Below, in pieces: positions 21,339 through 32,141 of a DNA stretch of 64,000 nucleotides (position 1 is the first letter of the stretch; every line of letters begins with the position of its first letter). This stretch comes from Volvox africanus. Taxonomy: Eukaryota; Chlorophyta; Chlorophyceae; Chlamydomonadales; Volvocaceae. The translations under genes were made by a program, and so were the position numbers. The DNA is taken from NCBI GenBank assembly GCA_030268105.1, contig BSDZ01000117.1:310001-374000 (forward strand), read 5' to 3'. The notes beneath the pieces are model-generated. The model saw only the letters and a program-made list of their open reading frames with translations, had not been told where the DNA came from and searched no databases.

Positions 21339-22555
21339 CTACTTTGACCGTGGGGCCAAAGGCGGCAACAATGGCAATCCCTCATGAGATGACCCACCAC
21401 ACATCTCCAACAGAGAGTGATCTCCTTCCAACGCACAAGCTTGGATTGCATACGCTCCCATTTTGTCAGTCATGAGTCCTGCTGTAGCAGTCCCCTTCAG
21501 TATGCTACTAGATTTGTGCGGAAGCGTAGCTTTTGTAGATTTAGAGATAGCTCGCAAGTAAGTTAGTGTCGCGAAATTGTACATCTATTGGGAATAATTG
21601 GTGACAGTGGAGTCTTGAACTCCGAACAATTAGTAGCGTAATACTAAAATGTCAGGCCTTAGCTCTTCACCAGGGTGACTTTAATATTGGCTCACCTAGC
21701 CAAGATGTACGGCAATCTTCTTTGCCAATCGCGAAGTTTACTCGTAGTTAGTTTTCGGTTAGGCATCATGCTTATTGCATGATTGCCTACTGCTTTATCT
21801 GGGCCTATTTCTCTAAGGTAAATGTAGTTTCCTACACCTGCACTTGCATGGCAGTCACATGAGGCACAAATCTTAAAGCATTTTCTCTAGCTAAAATACG
21901 CATCTCAGCTCTTAGGACGAATGGCATCACAAGAGCCTCAAAACGTGATTGGTAGGCAGTTACAGTTTCATTCAGAAACATGAAAAAGGAGCCGAAGGCT
22001 AATATACAGCGTGCCTCAATATCACGTGACTTGTGGGGTAAAGTGTGCAAGTAGGGCGACAATCAACTCATCAAACGTGATGTTTTCCCGTGCAGTGATC
22101 CATTGATCATACCATGTCTTTGCTATACCCTCAAGGGTATTCCCAACAAAGAGACACCTCACCTCATCGTGTTCACCGCCACGGACCAACTGCAGGTACC
22201 TCCAAATATCACGTAGATAGGAACGAGTTGCATTCACAATGTCACATTCAACATTCATATCATGCAAGATAAACAATTTCGGTGCCGGGATAGTAAACCA
22301 CTTCACCTCATTACCATCAGCGCGGTCTTGTATTTGAGGCGACAGCAAATCCCGTTGATCAGCAGTTCCATCTGTAACCGTCATGACTGCTGAGCGTGGC
22401 GTAGTAAGATGGATAGGGGCCTGAAACACAAGAGGATCTTGGGCAGTAATTGTGTCAATAGTCTCAGGATCCCTATCAAACATTCTAGGAACGGTACCTG
22501 GCTCAGGTTGACATGCCAAGCCTACAAACGACAGGTCGTCACGTCCCGCCATCAT
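21336..22555 (-). pseudogene. gag: T8 gag interrupted by solo LTR-E
   Basis: ATG at 22555; 177 codons ending at 22022 after HFTPQVT, then the shifted continuation (22062-21842), a 354-bp LTR-E insertion (21483-21836) and the degenerate knuckle region ending at the gag/pol TAG near 21339. Same lesions as T10. T4 has the first frameshift but not the insertion. Confidence 0.78.
21483..21836. repeat. Solo LTR-E (354 bp) with CCTGC duplication
   Basis: Starts TGTAGCAG, ends CCTACA (5-bp inverted ends TGTAG/CTACA) and is flanked by CCTGC at 21478-21482 and 21837-21841. T4 has the empty site with one CCTGC (8229-8233), and the length difference between T4 and T8 is exactly 359 bp, the LTR plus one duplication. 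The internal sequence resembles no other LTR here. Orientation cannot be decided from a solo LTR without relatives. Confidence 0.85.
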
Positions 22556-22640
22556 GGAACACTGACCAATATATTCAAATTGCGTGACAATAAATGATGC
22601 ATATAATTCTAAAGCAAGTGTGCAAGCAATTCACACGAAT

Positions 22641-22978
22641 CTAGCACAAGAGTACAAGCAAATCGGTCAGCACACCGATGATACTCTTGCAGACTTCGAG
22701 TAGATATGGCAGATACGTATTCAGTTGGTTCCTGTAGTCCGCGCGATCAAAGCCTCCAGCTGATTAGAACGCAAGTTGTAACCAGAAGCTATCGCAAACG
22801 GTGCCAGACCACTAGTTTCACCTGCAACTCAGAGCGAAGGCTCACACCACAATTGCAGTAAACTACAAAGGTATAAAAGCAATCACAATTTGGTAGCAAC
22901 AGTATCTAATACGGTGTGGACAAGTTCTTCGGCGATAATGTCTAGTGGGCTACGTCGCCCAATGTCGACAGTCGTCCT
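22641..22978 (-). pseudogene. Leader small ORF of T8
   Basis: Same as the T4 and T10 leader ORF, with the start position reading AGG. The switch from T10-like to T4-like bases (22806-22893) lies inside it. Confidence 0.55.
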
Positions 22979-23046
22979 AGAAAGAACTTACTTCCGATCA
23001 AGCATCATTAGGCAGTCAGGCAACGAACCTGTCTCGATACCAAATT

Positions 23047-23850
23047 TGTTGTATCCTTCCTTCTTCAATCATGCACTGAATCTGCACGTCTGAGTATTAG
23101 CTACACGTGCATGACGCTTACGAACAGCAAGACACTTCAGTGCAAGCAACGTGACAGCGGAAGACTTATAAATAAGGAAAGATTCAACTTACAATGATCT
23201 TCAGTTGCAAATTAGGAGTCTGCCGTCAGACCCCGCGGGAAATGCTCATCATCCGGCTGGAAATGCTATGCTGGAATAGCTCAGGCCGATAATAAATGAG
23301 TAAAACATATATATGGGAATTAGACTGACTTAAGTACGTGAGTACTTAATCTAAAGTAGCGTCGAGCCGACTTTGGTCTCTAGGCGGCCGTCCTCGCACC
23401 TACCATGTCGTGATACCGATGTGCAGTACAGGTCTCACTGGATTCCGATCTCAAGTGTGAGTACCTTCGTAGCACTATTCTAAATACCGCGTAATCCGTG
23501 ATATTAATGAATGCAACGCATGCAATATGCGAAGGTCCGAATATTGATATTCGGTTGCCGACCCAACCATCGAGATCGTCGCATTCTCGCATACGCGTAT
23601 GGTTTATGACACAGATGAGGTAATAACATTTAAAGTATTATTACGTGGAATATTATGCCAACGGATAGATCGCGCATTAAATATCAGCATCGAGTCAAAC
23701 ATGTTGACCGACAGCGCGATGTCGTAGATGGTAATGCGACATGCCTGATTAGCTAGATATACTCGAATATAATTATATCATTCTAATATAATTATACCAT
23801 GCTTCATAATGCTCGAATGGATTGCGGTCTGCTTTGGTGCCAACGGCGAT
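23047..23850 (-). repeat. LTR-A, 5' LTR of T8 (duplicate of 9439-10236)
   Basis: Same end point and same CGAT fusion to integrase as the T4 LTR. It differs from it by a few substitutions and a 6-bp insertion near 23768. Confidence 0.85.
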
Positions 23851-24878
23851 AGATTGACCAAAATGGTGCACTTAGCCCCCTGCACCTCGTCTTGCACCTC
23901 TGAGCAAACAGCACGATTATTTTTTGATAACGTGGTTCGATTGCATGGCGTTCCTAAAAATGTGATATCGGACCGTGGCGGTCAATTCACGTCTGAGTTT
24001 TGGGAAGCGCTGTGTCAACTGGTCGGTATGCGCGTTCATTTGAGCACAGCATATCATCCACAATCCGATGGGCAAACCAAACGCACAAATCGCACGTTGG
24101 GCGATATGTTAAGAAATTTCGCGGGACGCACACCCTCTGTTTGGGATATGTTTCTGACTTCGGCAGGATTTGCGATTAACAACGCTGTTAACCGCTCTAC
24201 ATGTCAAAGCCCCTTCTTTCTGAATTATGGATTTCATCCCACACTACCCATGTGGTGAGAATTGGAGATAAATATCCCGGCGGCTAAAACCTTTGCCAAG
24301 TCGTTCCTATCCCGCATGACAGACGCAAAGGCATGTTTGGACGCGGCACAACAATGGACGATGGACTACTATAATAAATCCAAACGAGATGTAACATTTT
24401 TGTGGGACAAATGGTTTTACTGAGCACTAAGAACTTACATTCGCTTGCCGACGGTTCCTGAAAACTGTTACCTCACTGGATTGGTCCATATCCCGTTGTA
24501 CGCATGGTAGGAAATGTAGCTGTGGAGCTATCCCTACCCTCTGACATGAATATTCACCCCACATTTCATGTTTCTCTCATCCGTCCTTATCGCGGTGCAG
24601 TACCTGTTATAAACGACACCAATGCCCCTGCAGTAATGGACCCCGGTCCCAAGACCTGGATCGCAGGCAAACAAAAGGTGTACGATGTGGAACGGATACT
24701 GGATTATCGAGTTCGCCGTATAGGTCGACAGCAACGAAAGCGGAAGGTGCACGAGTATCTGGTCAAATGGACTGGCTATCCTAGCGAGCACAACTCTTGG
24801 GAGCCGGCGCGTAATTTCTCGCCAGAGATGAAGCCCCTATTGGAGGAAGCTCGTCTACGTGTCACGCAGACCCAATGA
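23847..24878 (+). pseudogene. pol: T5': duplicate integrase-chromodomain fragment
   Basis: Second copy of 10233-11264 with the same TGA replacing CGA (24256-24258), the same frame loss and the same intact final ORF (24504-24878) with chromodomain. The purine tract is at 24923-24934. Confidence 0.82.
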
Positions 24879-24936
24879 CCTCTGCAGTCAATGCTGTCCA
24901 ATGCAGCGAGGACGCTGCATACGGGAGGGGGGATAG

Positions 24937-25556
24937 TTGTACGCCGGTTCGATCACCGCTTGCACCGAAGTAGACCGCAATACATTCGATCATTATGAAG
25001 CATGATATAATCATATTAGCATGATATATTCGAGTATATCTAGCTAATCAGGCACGTTGCATTATCATCTACGACATCACGCTGTCGGTCAACATGTTTG
25101 ACTCGAGGCTGATATTAATGCGCGACCTATCTATTGGCATAATATTCCACGTAATAATACTTTAAATGTTATTACCTCATCTGTGTCATAAACCATATGC
25201 GTATGCGAGAATGCGATGATCGCGATGGTTGGGTCAGCAACCGAATATAGATATTCGGACCTTCGCATATTGCATGCGTTGCATCCATTAATATAACGGA
25301 TTACGCAATATTCAGAACAGTGCTAAGAAGGTACTCACACTTGAGATCGGAATCCAGTGAGACCTGTACTGCACATTGGTATCGCGATGTGATAGGTGCG
25401 AGGACGGCCGCCTAGAGACCGAAGTCGGCTCGACGCTACTTTGGATTAAGTACCCGTGTAATTAACTCAACCTAATTCTCATAAATACGATATACTCATA
25501 TATATTCGGCCTGAGCTATTCTAGCATTACCATTTCCAGCCGGATGATGAACACAG
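24937..25556 (+). repeat. LTR-A of T5' (left part)
   Basis: Duplicate of 11323-11942, with the same missing first bases. On its right comes the recombinant LTR at 25557 instead of the solo LTR; the tail segment found at 12757-12846 in copy 1 is gone. Confidence 0.82.
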
Positions 25557-26291
25557 TTTTGTAACCTTCCTTCTTCAATCATGCACTGAATCTGCACGTC
25601 TGAGTGTTAGCTACATGTGCATGGTGCTTATGAACAGCAAGACACTTCAGTGCGAGCAACATGACAGCGGAAGACTTAAAGATAAGGAAAGATTCAACTT
25701 ACAATGATCTTCGGTTGCAAATTAGAAGTCTGCCATCAGGCCCCGCGGGCAATGTTCATCATCCGGCTGAAGATGCTATGCTAGAATAGCTCAGGCCGAA
25801 TATAGATGCATACAACGTATGTATACAAATTTGATTGAGTTAAGTACTCGGTACTTAATCCAAAGTAGCGTCAAGCCGACTTCGGTCTCTAGGCGGCCGT
25901 CCTCACACCTATCACGTTCGCGATACCGATGTGCAGTACAGGTCTCACTGGATTCCGATCTCATGTGTGAGTACTTTCATAGCACTGCTCTAAATATCGT
26001 GTAATCCGTGATATTAATGGATGCAACGTATGCAATATGCAAAGGTCCAAATATCGATATTCGGTTGCCGACCCAACCATCGCGATTGTCGCGTTCCCGC
26101 ATACGCGTATGGCTTATGACACGGATGAGGTAATAATATTTGAAATATTATTACGTGATGATAATGCGATGTGCTTGGTTAGCTAGATATACTCAAATAT
26201 ACCATGCTAATATGATTATATCATGCTCAGTAGTGCTCGGATGGATTGCAGCCTACTTCGGCATAAACGGTGGTCGAACCGGCGTACAACA
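25557..26291 (-). repeat. Recombinant LTR-A (solo LTR x T6' LTR)
   Basis: A 735-bp minus-strand LTR. Its left third follows the solo LTR of copy 1 (start with TTTTGTAACC; matches 11943-12260); its right part follows the T6 LTR (from about 13225). The change occurs near 25840-25875. It also lacks 79 bp corresponding to 13519-13597, with a 2-bp overlap at the join. Confidence 0.85.
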
Positions 26292-26386
26292 ACTATCCCC
26301 CCTCCCGTATGCAGCATCCTCACTGCATCGTACCGCATCGACTGCAGAGATCATTGGGTCTGTGTGGCACGTAGACGAGCTTCCTC

Positions 26387-29300
26387 TTATAGGGGCTTCA
26401 TTTCTGGCGAGAAATTACACGACGGCTCCCAAGAGTTGTGCTTGCTAGAACAGCCATTCCATTTGACCAGGTATTCGTGCACCATCCACTTACATTGCTG
26501 TCGGCCTACACGTCGAACCCGACAATCCAGTATCCGTTCCACATCGTACACCTTTTGCTTTCCTGTGATCCAGGTCTCGGGACCGGGGTCCATTACTGCA
26601 GGGGCATCGATGTCATTTGTAACGGGTGCTGTAACACAATAAGGGCGAATGAGAGATATATGAAACGTGGGGTGAATATTCATGTCAGAGGGTAGTGATA
26701 GTTCCACAGCTACATTTCCTACCATGCGTACAACGGGATATGGACCGATCCAGCGACGTAATAGTTTTCGGGACCCGTCAGGGGCTTTGACCTGTAGAGC
26801 GGTTAACAGCATTGTTAAGCTCAAATTCTGCCGAAGTCAGAAACGTATCCCAGACGGAGGGTGTGCATCCCGCAAAATTTCGTAACATATCGCCCAACGT
26901 GCGATTTGTGCATTCGGTTTGCCCATCGGATTGTGGATGATATGCTGTACTCAAATGAACGCACGTGCCGACAACTTCACATAGCACTTCCCAAAATTTA
27001 GACGTGAATTGACCGCTGCGATCGGATATCACATTGTTAGGAACGCCATGCAATCATACTACGTTATCGAAAAATAATTTTGCTGTTTGCTCAGCGGTGC
27101 AAGACGAGGTGCAGGGGGCTAAGTGGACCATTTTGGTCAAGCGATCGACCATAACGAACACCGAGTCATATCCCCCCTCAGTTTTGGGCAGCGCGACTAC
27201 GAAGTCTATTGAAACACTTTCCCAAGGGGCATCTGGTATAGGTAATGGTTGTAATAAACCCTGGCCCTTACCGGATAGTGCTTTATTACGCTGACATAAA
27301 CTGCACCTTTGCACGAAGTTTTCCGCATCCTTCACCATGCGCGGCCACCAAAACGAGCATCGCACTAGCTCTGCCAAACACGTGCTGCCAGGATGTCCTG
27401 CTAACGGGTCCTCGTGAAACCGAGCAAGAATATTGTAGCGCAATGCGTCATCGTTGGGCATGATGATTTGCGTAGTCGAGCCATCCATCCGCAACCATAG
27501 GTCGTTGCGCTTTTGTAGATGTTCCACATTACTGGGCGTAGCGAACCACGGATCTGCTTCATACGCCACCTTGAGTCGCTGCGTAAGGTCCGACACTATT
27601 GGCACCTCCTGGCTGCGTGAACGGGTAATCGGTGCTGCTAGGATCACAGCGTGTAACGACGGATGTCGACTGAGGGTGTAAGCAATATTAATTTTGCCGG
27701 CGATGTACTCCCATGTACAGTCGAAGCGAGATAGATATTCCATCCACCGGGCTTGTCGTCGGTTGAATGTAGGGACACTTTGTAAAAATGTCAGCGGTTT
27801 GTGGTCGGTCTTCAGTGTAAAAGAACGGCCTTCGAGGTAACAGCGCCATTCCTTCAAAGCATGTAGAACTGCCAACAGCTCCTGATCTCCGGTCGTGTAT
27901 CGGGTCTCCGCACCCAAGAATTACTTCCTCGTGAAGGTCATCCTTCCTGCAACAATACAGTGCCGCTCCCATGTAGGGACACATCCGATATTACTTCTAC
28001 ATGAAACGGCAACGAGTAATCAGGAAAAGAAAGGGTGACGTCGTCGGCGATGATACGCTTGAGCGCTTCGAATGCCCGCTGACACTTGGGTGTCCAAGCT
28101 TCGAGAGAAGCGAAGCCTCCTTTCCTCGTCAAGTTTGTAAGCGGGGCCGCAATAATGGAGTATTTGTTAATAAACTTACGGAAGTAGTTGGTCAAGCCCA
28201 GGAACTGACGTAGTTCCGTGAGGTTCTGAGGTGCGGGCCATTCGTGAACCACAGCTACCTTCCGCGGGTCAATTCTTATCCCAGTGGCCGACACGATGTG
28301 GCCCAAATACTCCACCTGAGGCTGCGCCCAAGAACATTTGGCGCGTTTAGCAAACAATTGCTCCCGCTTCATCACCTCAAGCATGAGCTCGAGATGCTTC
28401 AAGTGCTCCTCGCGTGTCTTGGAATATATTAAAATATCATCCAAATAACAAACGACGAACCTGTCGATATACGGTCTGAACATGCGATCCATCACTGCTT
28501 GAAATGTGGCGGGCGCATTAGTAAGTCCAAACGACAAGACCATGTACTCAGAGTGACCAAAGGGGGTCCGGAAAGCGGTTTTCGGAATATCAGAAGCAGC
28601 AATGCGTATCTGATTATACCCCTGTTGGAGGTCAATCGAGGAAAAATAAGCTGAGCCTTTCAACTTATTGAGCAGGTCATCGACGCACGGCAAAGGGTAG
28701 CGATTTTAACCGTAGTCGCATTCAAGCCCTGGTAATCAATGCACATACGCAGCGTCCCATCCTTCTTACCGACAAACAATATCGGTGCGGAGTGTGGCGA
28801 TGTGCTGGGCCGAATCATACCCTTTGCAAGCAGATCCCTCACTTGCCGCTTCATCCGCTCAACTTTGGCAGCTTAACCTGTACATAGGTTGTGAAACGGG
28901 TTGTGCTCGAGCACACAAGGGATCGTATAGTCAGCAGGTTGCATAGGTGGGAGCCCTGGGATGTCGCCAAAGACATCAGCATATTTATGCAGGAGGGCTT
29001 CGACCTCAAGATCCTTCACGGTGGACTGCGCGGTGGTAGCATTCGATTGCACCCGTGGCCTCACAAGCAACACATGGGCGCCTTTCCGTATCATCCAATC
29101 GGTTTCTTTGCGCCCAATTAGCTTGGGTTCTTCATTTCGGCGGACTAACGCCGCTAGAGCAAAATTAACCTCAGGCTCCGCAACAGTTCCGCCCTCCTCT
29201 GGTGTGACATCTTGGTACGACAGGAAAGGTTAGGCGATAGGTTCCCTTTGCAAAAACTAAGTGTGGTGGACGCCATATGGATGCGCGCGCGGTACTGCCG

Positions 29301-30158
29301 TAATGTCACGGCACCCAGAATGTACTGTGCCGTCTCCGAGAGACCTTGTAGCACATACGGTTGGGCCCTAACACACAGAGGGCCTATCGATAGGCTCATG
29401 GTGATCCTGCCCACGATGGGATGCTTACCTCCATCAGCGAGGGTAACCTGTGCACAATCAGACGACTGAGGGGTCAGCCCCAATGCGTTCACCTCCTTTG
29501 CCGAGATGAAGTCGTCGCTGGCGCCGGTATCCACGAGCGCCTTCATCAGTCGGCCACCGAGGCTGATTTCGATAATAGGGACACGATTTCCTGTTAGAGT
29601 CGACTCCGTGGAAAGTAGAAGTGATCCTAGAGCAGGCTCGAACCTGGTAGAATCCAATAGGGGGGCCTCAAACCAAACTTCAGCAGCATAAGATAATTTG
29701 GGCAGTTCTGTCGGTTTCCCTGTCACATCCACACCGTTGAACAGAACAGTATCCGACTCGAATCGGAGAACACATTGCATACCTTCCAGCAGCGCCGCAG
29801 CTTTGTGCTGACTGTAAGAGGGAATTAGTATGCAAGCTGCAGTGTCCGGATTTTGACGACGATACCTTTTATACCTGGTGAGCTGTTCGCACAACTCACG
29901 AAAAGACGAAGGGATAAACAAAGTAACGTGGCCGGACAAATTGAGGGACGAAAGCGGTGCGAACAAGTTACAAAGCGAGTCAAAATGTGTCAGTCCCGTG
30001 CGACCATCAAGCAAAAAGCGTTGCTTGATAGCGCGCTCAATTTGTTCGAAAATAGAGGGTAAAAGAGCCTTCATTGCCGGTCATAACAATAGCCAGCGGC
30101 CACGTACAAGTCCTTCAGTCCCGGGAGGAGTCCCTTTCTCCGTAACCCGGGCAATTTC
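26387..30158 (-). pseudogene. pol: T6' pol (duplicate)
   Basis: Collinear with 13827-17516 and carrying the same frame breaks, including the integrase deletion and the TGA near the pol N-terminus. It keeps the 82 bp lost from T6, so the PR-RT spacer (29094-28873) is more complete. RT lies in 28854-27938, RNase H and integrase in 27917-26778, chromodomain in 26824-26387. Confidence 0.83.
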
Positions 30159-30916
30159 CTAAGTCGTCTTGGGCACAAAAGGCGGCAAAAGAGGACACTC
30201 ACGAGTGGGATGCTCCCCTGCACACCTCAGGCAGAGATTAGCGAACTTCCGACGGTCAAACTCCGAATGTTGGGCATGTATCGTGACGGGTGCGGCGCTC
30301 GCAACGTGTGCTGTAATGAAGTAATATTTTTTGATATAATATTACGTATCGTTTCATAGCACGAGCATAGTGCACTTCTCGATCGTTCAAGATTTCATGC
30401 ATGCTAGGCAGATTTGCCATGATGCGATGTCGCGATGCATAATGGTGACATGCCAAATACACATATAAATGTATATGAATACATTTATATCATGCAAGTT
30501 CATTCATATGCATTGATCGTCCATGCGTTCATAAAGATAGCACTTCGCCCCGTAGTGTCGCATCGACCTACACATCGGCGGGAAACGAACCGTGGCACAA
30601 CACGAAGGCGGTTCCTGCGCTCACATCACGTGTACGCGAGGATGGATTTGTTTAGCACCTCTAGTAAAAGTTACTAAAGCATCGTAAGATTGAAACGGTA
30701 TTCCATTAAGGTCCGTTGCACACAATCACACTCTGGACTCGGTAAGGCCGCGGTGAAACCAAAAGATACGATTTTCCTCAGGAAAGTTAACGATAGGGGT
30801 TACCAGTGCCTCAAAGCGTGACTGGTAAGCAGGAACGGTTTCGTTTGGACGCATATGGTACATGCCTTGTGCCAGTACCTTACGAGCCTCGTAACTGCAC
30901 GAGCGGACTTCGGTAG
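30159..30916 (-). pseudogene. gag: T6' gag (duplicate), split by LTR-B and T9
   Basis: Duplicate of 17517-18274: TAG at 30159-30161, zinc knuckle CLRCAGEHPTREC, LTR-B fragment at 30273-30602, capsid fragment at 30603-30916. The T9 LTR starts after GGTAG at 30912-30916. Confidence 0.8.
30273..30602 (-). repeat. LTR-B fragment inside T6' gag
   Basis: Second copy of 17631-17960 with the same truncated end. Confidence 0.85.
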
Positions 30917-31704
30917 TGTTGTACATGGGTTCGATCGCCATTTACACCGAAGTAGACCGCAATCCATTTGAGCATTACGAAGCATGATATAATTATATTA
31001 GCATGATATATTCGAGTATATCTAGCTAATCAGGCATGTCGCATTATCATCTACGACATCACGCTGTCGGTCAACATGTTTAACTCGAGGCTGATCATTA
31101 ATGCGCGATCTATCCGTTGGCATAATATCTCACGTAATAATACTTTAAATATTATTACCTCATCCGTGTCATAAACCATACGCGTATGGTTGGGTCGGCA
31201 ACCGAATATCGATATTCGGACCTTCGCATATTGCATACGTTGCATCCATTAATATCACAGATTACGCGATATTTAGGATAGTGCTACGAAGGTACTCACA
31301 CTTGAGATCAGAATCCAGTGAGACCTGTACTGCACATCGGTATCACGACGTGATAGGTGTGAGGACGGCCGCCTAGAGACGTTGGCTCGATGCTACTTTG
31401 GACTAAGTACTCGTGTACTTAACTCTATCTAATTCGCATACATACGATATACTCATTTATATTCGGCCTGAGCTATTCCAGCACAGCATCTCCAGCCGGA
31501 TGATGAACATTGCCCGCGGGGTCTGACGGCCGACTACCCATTTGTAAACGAAGACTATTGTAAGTTGGATCTTTCCTTATTGTTGAGTCTTCCGCTGTCA
31601 CTTACTTGCATTGAATTGTCTTGCTGTTCGTAAGCTTGGTGTGCACTTAGCTAACATCCAGACGTGCAGATTCAGTGCATGGTTGAAGAAGGAAGGACAC
31701 AACA
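30917..31704 (+). repeat. LTR-A, 5' LTR of T9
   Basis: A 788-bp LTR from TGTTGTA to CACAACA, followed by AATT and the primer-binding motif TGGTAGTGAGAC (31709-31720). The left flank is GGTAG; the matching right-hand duplication is not found because the T9 3' end is lost. It contains the 18-bp palindrome and an AT-rich stem conserved in LTR-A. Confidence 0.87.
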
Positions 31705-32141
31705 AATTTGGTAGTGAGACCAGATTCGACTCACGGTTGTCTCGTCATTACTGTTGGGGAGTAGATTCTCGCACGAGCAAACGGCGGCGAGTGATATCAC
31801 GGGATAACCTCGTTGGAAAGCCGGTATTGTACTATCCTCTTCCCGAACTTTTGATATCATATCTGTCCTTAAATACTGATCATACTTTCGCTACCCGTAA
31901 GGTCTTAAATCCACAGAAGGAATTCCATCGCCGTCATACTTGGAATCGCTTCCCCAATGAGATGAACATTTGACAGGACCAGCTACTAAGGATATATCAA
32001 TTTGAAGGTGACAACGCATTGGTGGGTTACATTATCGTTTGCGTCGAAGATTACTCGTGCATGAACGATACACGTGAGAAAATTTCGAAGGTATAGACCT
32101 ATCCTTATCTCTCTGTCCTTGTAAGGTACTAATTAGAATAC
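31705..32141 (+). other. Leader of T9
   Basis: Primer-binding region followed by about 420 bp without a recognisable ORF. The small leader ORF of groups A and A2 is not present. A similar leader occurs in T14 (57369-57807) and inverted in T15. Confidence 0.7.

Larger units (their letters stand above)
9242..22850. repeat. Tandem segmental duplication, copy 1
   Basis: Copy 1 of a unit whose second copy is 22850-43096. 9.24-18.42 kb matches 22.85-31.06 kb with offset 13608, 13614, 12560 then 12642 as indels accumulate; 18433-22850 matches 38679-43096 with a constant offset of 20246. Between the two parts, copy 1 lacks the 7.6 kb found at 31.06-38.68 kb. The ends given are the midpoint of the interval in which the junction must lie (22806-22893 and its equivalents). 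Confidence 0.85.
18433..23850 (-). mobile_element. T8: partial copy of T10 ending in a T4-like LTR
   Basis: Minus-strand group A2 sequence from integrase to leader, collinear with T10 at 38679-43096 without net indels. Between 22806 and 22893 its diagnostic bases switch from T10-like to T4-like, and the LTR with its integrase fusion (23047-23850) matches T4. It is the recombinant element at the junction of the tandem duplication, not an independent insertion. Confidence 0.85.

Noticed and set aside
20455..22806. T4 and T8 gag regions as part of the segmental duplication
   Set aside because: Left of 22806 T8 follows T10, not T4, and has the LTR-E insertion; similarity to T4 there is only that of element family members.
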